This document shows, piece by piece, positions 48,110 to 60,270 of a stretch of DNA of 64,000 nucleotides. The DNA is taken from contig VWZP01005658.1 in the NCBI GenBank assembly GCA_013396995.1, positions 1-64,000 of the forward strand. The letters are read 5' to 3'. Within the stretch, counting starts at the first letter, position 1, and each line of letters begins with the position of its first letter. The notes beneath the pieces were generated by a model that worked only from the letters and a program-made list of their open reading frames with translations, had not been told where the DNA came from and did no database searches. The position numbers were made by a program, and so were the translations under genes. Source of the DNA: Dicaeum eximium (taxonomy: Eukaryota; Chordata; Aves; Passeriformes; Dicaeidae).

Positions 48110-48760
48110 CACATCTGCCCAACATCTGGTCACCATCAGCGAGAGCCGCGCTCCGAGCTGGGCGGAGGAGATCCTGGCCCTGAACTGCTGCCATCTCTTA
48201 CTGCATGGACAGTGTACAAGCTGTCATATGCAAGGCTGTTTGTTGGATTCTGTCACCGTTTCCATGGGTTTCCTTTCCCAACACCCGTGTTGCAGGAGAT
48301 GCAGTCATGGCATCCATCTCCGCAGCCACGCAGTGCGGACACGGCTCTGCCAGCAGCAGTGGCACTGCCATCCACCCTGCAGGGACAGCTCCACCTTGGC
48401 TGGAAACCCTCTGCTGCTGAGCCTGGGCCAGCCCAGGCTATTTGCTCTCAGATCAGCTCCATGGGATTAAAAAGTTCCAATCACAGTGAAATGCTTATGG
48501 AGTCTGCAATTATAAAGAAAACGTAGGCCGGCAATTGCACATTTGACTCTGGCAGCAGGGACTCCCTCTCACCCCCTGAAACCCAGCCATTTTTGTCAGC
48601 AGTGCCTTCTTTGAGGCAGTCACGCTGGAAAATCGTTGGCCAGAAATGTGTGAATTAGTCAGGAGCTCTGTGAGTAACAGGAAGGGAGGTCTCACCACCA
48701 GATGAGCGCTGCCTCGTCACTCAGGCTGCGGGCTCCAAGGAAAACGGGAATGGCATTATT
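48110..48760. promoter_or_regulatory. CpG-retaining block, possible regulatory element
   Basis: CpGs cluster at 48,138-48,170 (AGCGAGAGCCGCGCTCCGAG) and 48,318-48,350, with an X-box-like GTTTCCATGG at 48,258-48,267. Plus-strand frames of 156-176 codons overlap here without known features. Confidence 0.32.
48696..48725 (-). other. Candidate 30-nt microexon (minus)
   Basis: The minus-strand tract CCCGTTTTCCTTGGAGCCCGCAG precedes 30 nt that end in CTGGTG|GTGAGA. The only open frame reads LSDEAALIW. CpGs persist (GACGAGG, AGCGCT). The donor lacks the usual AG before GT. A weak call. Confidence 0.18.
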
Positions 48761-50159
48761 CATCCTGCCACTCACTGGAGGTGCACGTTTCCCCTGCAGG
48801 GCTGGGGCTGGTGTCCACCTCTGGGACGTGTCTGGGCAGTGCTCACGCTGGGGACACCACGAATGGTGAATGGGAGCTGTCCTCATGCTGTGTCACCAAT
48901 GCACGTAAGAGGAGATTTCTCCTCCTGAGAGAGAGACAGAGGCAGGAGATTATTCAGTGCAGCTGCATGGGGTGACAGCCCCAAACCCCAGCTGTTCCCA
49001 ATGAGAGAGCAACCCTGAAAGTGGGCATTGCATAAACCATGGTCTGTCACGGGCTCCAGGCCAGCTCAGCCTGTGTCAGCACTGCTGCAGAGCAGAGAGC
49101 ACCACATGGCACCGCCTTCCTCAGCTGGGCAGGCTGTGGAGCCCAGCAGAGCCCTCCACTCCTCTTTGGGAACTGCATGGTGCAGGCCCCACTACCCCTC
49201 AAAGAGCAGAAGAGCCAACCATACCCAAACCCCTCAGAGAGAGGCACCTGAGGCTGATCTGTGTCTCTGAAGAGCCTTGCTGTGCACCTCAGGCTCCTTC
49301 ACACCCTTTGTACTGAGCCTGTATTTCTGCCTCAGAGCTGAAATACTTGAGCACACACTTTCCTGAATCAAGGTCCCAGCTCCAGATTGTTTCTCTGTGT
49401 TCAAACAACTGGGTTAATAAATCAAAATAATATCTCAGAAGAGTCTTGTTCAAAAAGGATTAAAAACATCAGGGTTTTTGCCAGAAGTAGTAGGCTCAGA
49501 TACAGGGTTTGACCCCTCTTCTGCTGAGCACACAGAAAACATCTGCTTGGTCAAGCAAAACTATGGAGTAACCTGGATCAAGATAATTCTGAAAATGTTT
49601 GTGGGTTCTGAAATCCTTTCTTCAGATGGATAACAAGCTAATTCATATCCAAGTGTTATAAAGTTGGGATATGCATCAATTTTTAAGGGAGCTTTTATGC
49701 TTCTAGGTAACTAAGCAATCTACAAAATGTTTAAAAGAGCACGAGACAGAGAATAGAAGCATTTCCACAGCACAGTGTGAGGCTCTCCATTGTTTGTTAG
49801 ATTTAATGTACAACTACAATAAAAAAAGAAAGTCATGCTGACAAAATAGCAAGTTTATGCCTGTTCAGCACTAGATGCTCAAACTCCAGTACTCACCCAA
49901 CACAGAGCAATATCACCAGCAAGTCACTGCCCCATTAAATGCAGAACTTCACAAAGAGAGCAGAAGACCCAGTTCTTGCCAAGAGAAGTCACACTGACAA
50001 AAGCACATTGGGGCTTGGCTGATTTAGGCAAAAAAGGTCACCTATACCAAATCCCACTTAAACCAGGTATCTCCACCCAAGATTCTCTTCACCATTGCCT
50101 TTGCCCTAAGTTGCTGAATATCCCATAAAACTGACTTGGAGGTAGTGACCTCACACCCT
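48761..50159. other. Non-coding stretch, no gene seen
   Basis: Short overlapping frames only. AT-rich from 49,370 onward. Confidence 0.45.
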
Positions 50160-50640
50160 CTGAACGTGGGCTAAGAGGAGCAGTATTTGTTCACCTTCTC
50201 CATCACCCGGATGAGGATTTAGGATGATGTCTGATGTCTGATGCCCCATTTCCCTGGCTCGCCGTGAGCTGCCCGCCTGCTGAAAGGTGACGGGCCAAAT
50301 TCACCTGGTGTTGCTGAGACTGTGCCACTAAGATCTTATCGCCCTGGGAAACGCTCTCGAGGAGATTTAAGCAAACAGGGACGCACAAAGCAGAGCAGAA
50401 CCTTAGAGCTGAAACCGCCCGCGTTAGAAACGCCGGCCATGGCCATGCCGTGTCCCTCCCGGAGCACAGAGCCTGCAGCGATGTCCTTTGCTCCCAAATC
50501 CTGCACAGGGGTGGCCTGCCTGCCAGCTAGGGCGTGGGCAAGAGAGAAAGGGTGGCTTCAGGCTGTATCACTGACAGCTCCTCATCTGAGTGATTATTTA
50601 CACAACCGCGATCTCCTGAGAGCAGCGCTACCCTGGGCTC
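50160..50640. promoter_or_regulatory. CpG-retaining block, probable conserved element
   Basis: Repeated CpG clusters (GGCTCGCCGTGAG, AACGCTCTCGAGG, ACCGCCCGCGTTAGAAACGC, AACCGCGATC, AGCAGCGCT) contrast with AT-rich flanks. Frames are short. A minus-strand donor GGAGAAG|GTGAAC lies at about 50,190-50,196 without a clear partner. Confidence 0.4.
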
Positions 50641-52349
50641 ACCTTTCTTTTGGTACTGTGATGACACAGGCTAAGCCACTCTGAAATGGGATGAGGTACT
50701 CCCATGTTTTAACTGGAACACTATCATAACTTTTCAGTTCTTGGCTTCCATGACTTAGTCAGGAGCTCTTACAGCACTGGGCCACCTTCCAGGCATAACA
50801 TCTACCAAAGGTACTGAGTATGTCCTAGTTTTTCTCAGAAAACAGCCCAGAGCAAAATGACTACAATACAGCAAGTGCAGAAGAGAACCAGCAGTGAGGA
50901 GATCAAGTACTAATTAAAACCAAACTGGGAAAAGAGCAAACCAAAACTGCCTAATCTATGACCCCAGGAGAAAATTATTGCGAGCAACAAACAAAATCAG
51001 TTCCAGTCATGCTCTGCAGAACCAGCAGTACACAGCTCTGCAGGGCAACGTGTGAGCAGGGCATTTCCAACACCCAGTGCTGCTGGACCAGCATCTGTGT
51101 TCTGTCCCTGACAGGAGCCTGGGGATGGGCACTCCCCACCTGCACACAAGAAGGGAACCCATGGGGGGATGTGGGGCTTCTTCCACCAGAGCACCTGAAG
51201 GATGAAGCAAACCTGCTGCAGATGTGTGACTGCTGAAAGGCAGCACCAGCCACATGCTGGCTGACTGACCAAAACTCACAGGAGATGAGCACAGCAGAGA
51301 CACCTCAGGATCTGGAATCCAAGGCACTGCACAGTACACAACTGGAACAGCCACTTCCACACTAGGGGAAGGGTGGAAACTGCATGCTCTTAACTTCATT
51401 TCCAAGCACAATCAATGCTCCTGCAAAGTTGGACCATCCTCTCCCCAAGATCTTCCAGCAGCCTGTAGTAGTGAGCACCTCCAAAGACAGGGGGGAAAAA
51501 ATACAGTAGTAGTTCAATTAATGTAAACATGTAAAGAAAAGGGAAATAAAAACAGTCATTAATTATTTCTGTTGCCACTATGCACATCCCTCCAAGACAC
51601 CCTGTTGTCTGTGAGTACCCAGATTCACCAAGAAGGGCTGTAACCTTTAGTCTAGCTGGCCTCTCAATTCCTGTGCCAAATGGAAGAAAGATGCACTGAA
51701 TATCTGATCCCTGCTCCAAGCAGGAACCATGTCTCCACTGCCATCCCAAAGCCCCTTCTCCTCCTACAGATGCCAAGGCTTCCCTCCCTTCCCCTCACCA
51801 CTGTCCAGCCTCCACAGAGCCATTCGCAGCCCCCTGCATCTCCAAATAAAGGCATCATCATTGTTTCAAAACATCCCTGACAAAGAGGAGTTCTAAAAAC
51901 TGAAACAGGGAGTGATGGTGCAGCATAAGAAAACAGAGAATCCAGCCTGAGTACCTGAGATCACTGCAGTTTGTACGGATGCCATAACTCTGCATTCATC
52001 CTCTTCCTGCTTGTCCTCATCTTCCTTTCTAAACAATAATGGTTTGTGTTTGGTTTTTTTTCAAATACCAGACAGGGTTCCAACCTCTGGATGCCTGTTC
52101 AGGTGTAGAGTCTTGGCTGCTGTTGAATTTATGTTAAGCCAGCTCATTACCACTGAACAATGGCCCGTGAATTGGCTATTGCTCAAAGAAATCGCTTATC
52201 AAGGCCATGCCCAACAAAAACAAACTGTTAGTGCAAAGTTTTGAAGTACATGAAAGAAGGATTAAGGAAGAAGGATGTCGTTGCTTTTAATCTGTAGGAT
52301 TAGGAGATGAGAGATCTGTTTTTATTAAAGGGAGTCTCCCTGTGATGTT
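50641..52349. other. Non-coding stretch, no gene seen
   Basis: Overlapping minus-strand frames (up to 134 codons at 51,007-51,411) and plus-strand frames show no domain. Nothing else is recognised. Confidence 0.42.
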
Positions 52350-52445
52350 AGGCAACCTATACAAAATCCCTGTATTTTCATTTCCTTCTGAATAAAATGA
52401 GAATAATACGATTTTCCTATCCAGTGGAGAAGTTTGGATAACTTG
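52350..52445 (+). mobile_element. MIR-type SINE relic
   Basis: TTTCATTTCCTTCTGAATAA then AATGAGAATAATACGATTTT follows the MIR sense core (CAGTTTCCTCATCTGTAAAATGGGGATAATAATAC). The copy is diverged and the tRNA head is not seen. Confidence 0.42.
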
Positions 52446-52659
52446 AGCCCTAATGCTCTCAATGCCAACCACCAAAATGATCTGTGAAGCGTGAGCTGAA
52501 AGAAAAAACAACTCAGCCAACCACATCTGATTGACTGAATTTTTAAACTCAAATGAATTGACTTTCATCCAACTTCCAAAACCCAAACCAACTACACACG
52601 ATTAGGCTAAGAATAAGCATGAGAAATGACACTCTACAGGGTAATTTTCTGGAGAGGCT

Positions 52660-53040
52660 GCAAGCCCCGGCAGAGGGGCTGGGGACGAGCGCGGCTCCTC
52701 AGCCGTGTCCAGGCGGCAGCGCTGTGACAATCTCATTAATTTCGTGCGTGTGGAGCCGGGGGCTCGCTCCGCACCCGCCAGCTCCATCCTGCCGATGGTT
52801 CCAGGGCCCTGAACCGCGGCTGTGAGCCCGAGAGCCCCGCAGAGGTCACCGATGGTCACCCCGCCTGTCTGGGGTGCGCATCCTTTGGGAGCGGCTGCGC
52901 ATCTCCCCGCGGGATGAGCCGGGTGTTTCTGAGGAAAAGCTCGCTCGGAGCCGGGCACACCCGGGTTGGGAGGGGATGTGCTCGCTCCTCTTGCTGGACC
53001 AAAGGCCGACTGCATCCCCGCGTTTCTGGGGGAAAGACTG
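52660..53040. promoter_or_regulatory. CpG island without an identified gene
   Basis: Dense CpG over about 380 bp (GACGAGCGCGGC, AACCGCGGC, CCCCGCGGGATG, CTCGCTCGGAGCCGGG). It contains a constrained-looking AT core, GACAATCTCATTAATTTCGT, at about 52,727-52,746. A minus-strand frame of 181 codons (52,602-53,147) and plus-strand frames up to 93 codons overlap it. No domain is recognised and no direction can be assigned. Confidence 0.55.
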
Positions 53041-56000
53041 CTCTGCCTGTGTTTGGCAAAAGGACATCGCACAGAGCCACGCTGCCTCCAGAGCCTGGTC
53101 CTGTGCTCCTGATCCTGTGACACGGTGCAGCTGGAACTGCCAGCCACCGCTGTGAGAAAGGGCTTTCAATCGTGAAAAGGGAAAAAAAAAGAAAAAAAAA
53201 TCACTTCAAGCTTGGCAAAGCTTTGTAGGAAATTTTCAAGTTTCTCCCACACAACCTCTGCATCAGCAAGGATATTGTTATTATCGTTATCACAGTTTAA
53301 GATTACAGGCAAATAGCTTTTAGAACATACAACGGGTGACTGCTTTCAAAACCCATCCAAAATGTTGTTTAAAGAGGCTGCTGCATGCCCATAACATCTC
53401 CTTCCCCATTACCATCAGCAACCCTGCATAAAGTAAAACCACATGCTGGAGCATTAATGATAATGGATGGACAGGCTGAGGCTGCCAACGTGCATTGCTG
53501 GGTGTAGGTCAAGCAAGACAGAGCACAAAAACACACACAGATAGAACAAATGCCTTCCAATGATCACACTCCAAGCAGTAACCATGTGTTGAATCAAAAC
53601 CAGGAGAGATTCTCCTGCAGACAAATCCTACCCAGAAGATAAACTGAGAAATGCAGACAAGCCTCTAGGTGGCCACCGGGTGTGGGCAGCCAGCACTGTC
53701 ACCCTCATCCACCTCTCAGAGGCCCAGGATGGCCATGGTGGGTGTGGAGGAAGGAGGTTTCCATTCAACCTTTGCAATTCTTGCAAGTATTTTCATTGTC
53801 AACACGGCTTCCCTCACAAAACTCAGACCCAGGCTTTGATGGCGAGCCTGGTCTGAGGCTTGTCACTGCTGCTGCCATAACAGCACAGCAGAACACAGAA
53901 AATACAGGAGCCCATCAAATCTCACAGCTACACCGGCATCAAGGAAAGCTCAAATTAAACCTGGACAAAACCCCCATCCTGCTCTGTTTGTGATGAATTT
54001 GTACAATCCAGCTGCAGCAATCCCCGGGCACTGTACCAGGCAGTGCTGTGGCAGCCTGGGGTGCAGCAGCCCCCACCCTCCCTGGGCAGCACCGCCCATG
54101 GAAGCACCACCTGGCTGCCTCACCACGGATGGTTTGAGTCACCAGGGGCATGGAAGTGGTCTCCACACTTCAAAAGGCTCCAAAAAACATTCTCATGAAT
54201 CAAACAGCTGAAAATAAAACCAGCAGGCAGATAAGTGGGGCAAGGGCTATGAATCTGCAAGACATTAGAAGAAAGTGTTTTATGGGTTTTCCTTCCTTCC
54301 TTCCTTCCTCTCCTCCCTGTTTTTTTTTTTTTTTGGCTAAAGGCTCAAGGTTTTCTCTGGGACACAGCTTTCTACATCCTCCATGAGTGGAAGTGACCCA
54401 GCTTGTGCCAGAGGGCTGGCTGGTACTGCAGGGGCTGCCAGCCTGACCTCAGCCCCTGACCTGGCAGCTCCCACTTGAAACCTGAATCCCAGGAGCTCTC
54501 TGCTCCCAGCACCAGAGTGCTGCCTCTGGGCTCACTCTGCTGCTGGGTGTGTGTGTGCTGCACTCCCCCAGACAGACTCAGAGGAGACAGGCTGTGCCAG
54601 CAGCACAGCAAGGAGCAGCAGGAGCTGCTCCTCAAGGCCAGCCTGCCCTGCTGCATGGAGAGACCAACTCCAGCCCCTGGCTTGTCCTCCCACCACCACC
54701 CCTGCTCCTGGCAGCCCCTCCACCTGAGCCTGCCTGCCAAGGTACTGCACCTCTGAGACCTGCACACCTCCTGCTCCCACCTGTGGGGCAGCCATTCCCT
54801 TTTTCCAGACTAAACCTGGGAACCAAACACAACACAGGGCACAGATGGAGCAGGAGGGTCCTTCAGGACGCCCATGTCACAGTCCCTGCCTTACCAATGC
54901 CAGAAAATTACAAATTAAATGCAACCTCTTAGAAAAGAGATGCCTGGGAGCAGGGACTGAGGGATCCCCTGGGTGGGAGGCACAGGGACAGTGCAGGTCA
55001 GGCTTGCTCACAGCTCAGTTTCATGGCAAGCAGAGCAAGGCACAGAAAGCCCTGGGTGCTGATGCAGGCAGGCAAAGCCAGCACACTGACACAGGAAGGA
55101 TTAAATGCTGGGGAGGCTTCTGGCCTGTCATCACCTAGAACTTGTAAACACAACTGTGGTTATTACCAGAGCTGAACAGTGAGACTGGAATACAGAAGTC
55201 TCCACTGAGGCACTGCTGAATCAAAGCAGCTATGAGAAGTAAAAGATTTGCTCTTCCCTACCAGAAAGTGCTTGGCTTCCCATGGTACCTGTTTGGTCTC
55301 AGCTGCTTCAACACTTTGTGCCATGTGCTGCAGGATGAGGTGGCTCAGCAGCTCCAGCAGGTCTCACAGAGCTGCACCTAAGGGTGGCCAAACTTCCCAG
55401 GTTGTGAGAAACCTAAACCTCCTGAAATCTGATTTCACTCCAACTTGCAAAAAAAGCTAACACTTGTGAAATTTCTCATGACACAGAATGACTTTCCCAT
55501 CTAAAAAGAATATCTGGTAAACGTCAGCATGAGGCATTTCTGCCATCAGCTGTTCTCTCCACAAAGCCCAGTAGCTCCAAATTAAAACAAGATGAGAAGA
55601 CCACAGATAAATTCTCAGGGAAACTCTGCTCTCATCCTACCCCTTCCTCTGGTGTCCCAGCTCACACAGACTGCCTGGAAACCCTCACAGCCTGTCTTAG
55701 GCTGGGGTTGTAGATTTTGGGGAGCTGGACTGCAGAGCTGGGAGCCCAGTGCCCTCCTCAGTGTGAAACCACTGAAGCTGCAAGTGAAACCAGCTGGTGG
55801 CCAAACCACCCCACCAAGGCCAGTGGGGACCCAGCAGGACCCTCAGTGGGGCCCAGATACTGTCACTGCACGTCTGCCCCACCAAGACACTTCTGGAGGT
55901 GGCAGAACCAACCTGATCAGTCAGCTTCCAACTCCTCACTTCTGGAAAGTGCAGCAACAGCTTGAAGAGCTGGCTGGACTGGCAGGAGGCCACACACCAT

Positions 56001-56338
56001 GCCCAGGGGACTAGGAAGCCCCCAGGGAAGTGGAATATCAGTGCCATGGAATGCTGCATTTCATCCAAGCACAAGGTTTCATAACACCCCGTTATTCACC
56101 CCAGTTCTGTGCCCACTGACCTTTACCCATTTCCAGACCACTGATTCCAAAGGAAGCTGCTGGTGGTGCTGTTCCCAGCACATGTGGTCATCCTGAGAGG
56201 ATGCTTCTATCTAACACAGCCAACAAATAAGGGAGGGACAGGAACACAACCAAGATCTGCTTGCTTAGTTCTGCTGCCAGACTGGAAATAAAGTTTCAAG
56301 CCACTGGAATGGCCAAAAAACATTCCCTTTGTACTCAC
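53041..56338. other. Non-coding stretch, no gene seen
   Basis: It contains A-rich runs at 53,181-53,201 and GC-richer DNA at 54,390-54,860, with overlapping frames up to 131 codons on both strands and no recognised features. Confidence 0.42.
54291..54334. repeat. (CCTT)n microsatellite followed by T15
   Basis: CCTT/TTCC units occupy 54,291-54,308. A C/T-rich spacer and fifteen T (54,320-54,334) follow. Confidence 0.93.
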
Positions 56339-56441
56339 TGCACACTCAGAATCTTTTGTGTTATCCTGGGAGTTTCCTTTAGTATTATCTCATTTTTTAA
56401 AATTGTTTTAGTTGAGAATCCCTGGGCATTATAAGCCAAAC
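56339..56441 (-). other. Candidate 103-nt exon (minus), possibly longer
   Basis: A strong minus-strand acceptor, GGTTCTCCTTTTGCTTTACCAG (just under the complement of 56,442-56,463), precedes 103 nt that end in GTGTGCA|GTGAGTAC. Only one frame is open, beginning LAYNAQGFSTKTILKNEII and ending KILSV plus two bases. The same frame is open upstream to about 56,634, where a TGA precedes a second possible acceptor (GTGACAG), so a ~296-nt exon is an alternative; that part includes FFNWDHLQQHLGSEEATQ. No family is recognised. Confidence 0.28.
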
Positions 56442-56634
56442 CTGGTAAAGCAAAAGGAGAACCACAAACTGCACTTCCACTTCGACCATCCACTGGTGAA
56501 GCTTCAGGTCCAAAAAGCAACGAAGGGACAGGATGGCTCAGGTGTAGCCCAGCACCTGTGAGTGAATTGCCTGCACCCTGTGTGGCTTCTTCTGATCCCA
56601 GATGCTGCTGGAGATGATCCCAATTAAAGAAGTG

Positions 56635-58930
56635 AGGCTGTCACAATTCCAGTTGCACGAGGGAGATGAGAAAATGAACAGTGTCACTGAGTGTCTGCAG
56701 GAACAAATTTACAAACCTAATCACCTCCCAACATAGCCAGGCTGCCAGTGCCTGAAGAAGGGTGATAGGGGAGAAGAAAGCTTTTGGGACTCTTAAGGAA
56801 TATAAATTCACCCTAATAGAAATTGGATCTGTCCCTGCCTGTAATCAGCAGCAGAGCTGAGATCCTGAACTAGAATATTAATACAAGTGCTCAATGGGAG
56901 ATGAAAACCTCTCAAAACCTCTCTCAAATAATGAGAATTAAACATCAGAAACACAGCACAGCAAACTGCAATGCAGTTGAGCTGTCAAGAGGAGTCTGCT
57001 GAAAGGGGAGGTTGAGAAATTCCATGGAAAATATGAGTGCCTCCTGGCAGTGCCCAGGACAACATCTCTGCTCTGACTGCTTCCTGGCACACTGACTTTG
57101 CATTCCAGACACCCTCCCAATCTTGGGTGTGATCCCTGTTCCTCTTTAAAAAATAGGAAAATTGCATTTTTGATACAGGTTGATCAAGTGCATCCTCTGC
57201 ACCTAAAGACCAATACATAGGAACAGGAAAGAAGCTCTTACTGTAACATCTGCTGTATTTTGGATTCTGATTACTGCTGTTATGGTTTGGGGGGGTGGGG
57301 AATATCTTTGACACTTCAGCGAGGTACTAAGTGCTTGGGGTGTTCAATTTAGGATATTGCATTGCAAATGAGCAGCTTTCCCTGAAGATAAAGTTGGTGG
57401 GGAGCAGCCAGCACTGGGAAGGGCACAGCTCCAGGACACAGCTTGCTGCTGAAGCCCAGGCTGCAGGCACCCCTGCCTGTGGCAGAAGAGGGGCCTGGCA
57501 GAGAGATCACCCTGAGGAACATCCTGCAGCTGGCAGGCAGCTCTTGCAAAAGGCATTTTTGTTCTCCCAGTTTGGTTCCCCTCCGTGGTGTGTGTGGCCC
57601 CAGGGGTGACAGAGCAGCACCTCCAGCCCCCCGAGCCCCTGCAGGGTGGGAGGCAGCCACAGCCAGCAGGCAGTGGCCCAAGGGAAGCACATCCCCCTGT
57701 GAGCACATCACCATTCCTGTGCATCCCACCCCATCCTCAGGAAGCTTCTGCTGCCCGGGCTCCTCCCGTGCTCCCTGATGTCCAAGCAAGCAGCACTCTG
57801 ACACTGGGATGTGCTTACTGCATCAGGGCCCTGAAGACTGAAGGGAAAATGAGTTTTCACTTCCCTGAGGACAAAAGAAAGGTGCTGGCAAGCCTGGCAG
57901 GAAAACACTGTCTTGAGAAGGGGACAAAGCAGAGCTCCAATAGGAATGAGCAGAGCTTGGGCAGCTCCATCCCAGCCGAGCCCCCTGCCCTAATCTGTGC
58001 ATGCTCCACTCCTGCAAGTCCCACCCCAGCTGTCTGTCAGACTGCATGGCTGATATTTGGAGGTTTATTCAGCAAAATCCAGCAGCAAGACCTTGCATCT
58101 TCACCACACAGGCCCAGAGAGCTGCTGCCAAGCTGAGTTTGTGGGCAGGAGGTGCCAGGAGGGATGGGCAGGGAGTTCTGCCAGCAGCAGCAGGAGCAAA
58201 AGGGGCTGCAGAGAATTCTCCTGATTGCCAGCCTACAGGGAATGATGGCAGGGAAGAGCAGGATGTGTGCCACACACACGGGTACCCCAGGGAGACCCCA
58301 GGCCCTCTGTGTCCCTCTCACAGCCTAGACTCTTCTTTGGCTTCACTTTGGCTTGAGCAGAAGTTTCCTGTTCCTGATTGGAGAAAAGCAAAGCCTCAGG
58401 GCCTTTGGGCTTCATAATTCACTTTGCAAACGAGGCACAGAGAGAGAAAGACATGACCTGGAACCTTCTGTGTCTCCTCCTGCTCTGCCCTGCCAAAGCA
58501 AAGGTCCCACTCCTCACCTCATTCCCTGCCCTGCTCCATCACATCTGTCCTAGAGTGATCATTCAGTGCTCAGCTACTGATGAAAAGGGAGAATTGGGAG
58601 CATTTTTTAGTAAAACATCTTTGTAGCAAGCTTGTCAGTAGTACATCAACTCTTCTTACACTCAACAAATGCACAGTAACCACTGCACATGACACTGCAC
58701 AGCACCAGCGACTGAGGCTGCCAAAAAACAATAAAACACCTTAAGAAGAACTCTATTTTCCCATCACTTCCATGACAGATCTCCTTAATTGACTACTTTG
58801 CTGTCAGAGAAAACTAATGAATGAGAAGGAAATGGGCTTGCTTTGTTATTAGTACCTCTATTGCTTTCTAATCTATCAAGTTAATTTTGTGTTGATGAAG
58901 TGAGGATTAAAAGCCCCAGTTGCTGGAAGG
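56635..58930. other. Non-coding stretch, no gene seen
   Basis: GC-richer DNA at 57,340-58,560 has multiple overlapping frames (183 codons plus at 57,585-58,136; 151 codons minus at 57,349-57,804). None has recognised features. A G7-T-G4 run lies at about 57,289-57,300. Confidence 0.42.
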
Positions 58931-59367
58931 GTGGGGACAGGGACACACAGCAGAGCCGGGGGACAGGGACACACGGCAAAGGAGGGGACAGGGACACACG
59001 GCAGAGGAGGGGGACAGGGACACAGCACCGGGAGAGAAGGGGGACAGGGACACACGGCAGAGCCGGGGACAGGGACACACGGCAAAGGAGGGGACAGGGA
59101 CACACGGCAGAGCCGGGGACAGGGACACACGGCAAAGGAGGGGACAGGGGCACACGGCAGAGCCGGGGGACAGGGACACACGGCAGAGCCGGGGACAGGG
59201 ACACACGGCAAAGGAGGGGACAGGGACACACGGCAGAGCCGGGGGACAGGGACACACGGCAGAGCCGGGGACAGGGACACACGGCAGAGGAGGGGGACAG
59301 GGACACACGGCAGAGCCGGGGACAGGGACACAGGGCCGGCGGAAGGGGACAGGGACACACCGCGGGG
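58931..59367. repeat. 25/26-bp minisatellite, 17 copies
   Basis: The units share GGGGACAGGGACACACGGCA and then end in AGAGCC, AAAGGA or AGAGGA. I count 17 copies; copy 4 and the last two are diverged, and units are 25 bp or 26 bp by one extra G. AGCC and AGGA variants often alternate, giving a partial dimer structure in the middle. A 25-bp unit shifts register by one each copy, so a stop-free unit keeps all six frames open. This explains the 146-258-codon frames here (GDRDTRQSR-like plus; PCVPVP-like minus). They are not genes. Confidence 0.96.
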
Positions 59368-60230
59368 GTAAAGCTGCCGTGAGCGGGCACCAGGCGGAGC
59401 TGCTGCGACAGGGACGGGCAGGACCGGCCCCGCAGTCCCCGCACCCCGGGACCCCGCCCGGCGCAGCCGCGACACTCGGGGACAACAGGAACCCAGCAAA
59501 CGTAACTATAACAACAACAATAATAACCCCAAAGTAACAGTAACAACAGTAATCTGGAAAATCTGCAAAAGCCGAGCGGTGACAATAGAGGAGGTGACCA
59601 TCACTGCTCCAGCCTGCACAGGTCACCAGTGGGTCCCGGGTACACGCGGTGGCACAGCCGTGCAGGGGCTGGAGCTGCCACACTCGTCTTCAGCAACGAG
59701 ATAATTTCTGTTCCCGTTACAAGCACGAGATTTCTGAAACATCTTTTTTCCTCTGCCAAGCGGCTGCGAAGCTTTGTTTGTACCGGGCTCGGAGCACGGC
59801 ACCGTCACAGGCGAAGGGAATAAAAGTCCCACCCCAGACCCGCCAGGGTAAATCTGGGAAGCTCGGCTGCGCTCACAGGGCTGCCTCGGGATTTACCACG
59901 GCATTCATGAAAGCTGAATGTGGCCCAGAATTCGGGAAAGAAGAGTGCTTTCAGCGCTGAAAGAATCAATGTTGCCGGCTTCTTTTTAGCGGAGGGGCCG
60001 GGGCTGTGATCTCGGTGACCACGGCTGTGCTGTGCTGCTGTCCTTTCCCTGCCCGCACCCCGGCACCAGGGCAGGGCTGGGGAGCAAGGCAGCACCCCCG
60101 TACTGCTCCCCGAACCAGCCTTTCTGCTCCTGTCCAGGCACCAGGGAGCGCTCCCCCTGCTCCCGGGCAACGCATCCCTCAGAAACACCACCGTGCTTGC
60201 TTCACAGGAGACCAAAGACACAATTTCTGT
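59368..60230. promoter_or_regulatory. CpG-rich block next to the minisatellite
   Basis: CpG density is very high at 59,368-59,470 and remains raised to about 60,230 (AGCGGCTGCGAAGC, GCTCGGCTGCGCTC, AGCGGAGGGGCCGGGG). It is interrupted by an AAC/AAT-rich low-complexity patch at about 59,500-59,550. It could be a promoter, for example for minus-strand candidate exons to the left. No start codon or exon is assigned. Confidence 0.48.
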
Positions 60231-60241
60231 TGCCAGGGGCT

Positions 60242-60270
60242 AAAAAAAAAACAAAAAAAACAAAAAAAAA
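60242..60270. repeat. A-rich tract with regular C interruptions
   Basis: Three A-runs of 8-10 bases separated by single C, consistent with an A-rich microsatellite or an old poly(A) tail. Confidence 0.9.

Noticed and set aside
57289..57300. G-quadruplex candidate (G7-T-G4)
   Set aside because: Only two G-runs nearby, so the standard four-run pattern is not met.
58931..59367. CRISPR-like array
   Set aside because: Units are contiguous without unique spacers, and the genome is avian; it is a minisatellite.
58876..59683. 207-258-codon minus frames and 146-205-codon plus frames with repeated peptides
   Set aside because: Fully explained by a stop-free 25-bp tandem unit that rotates through all frames.
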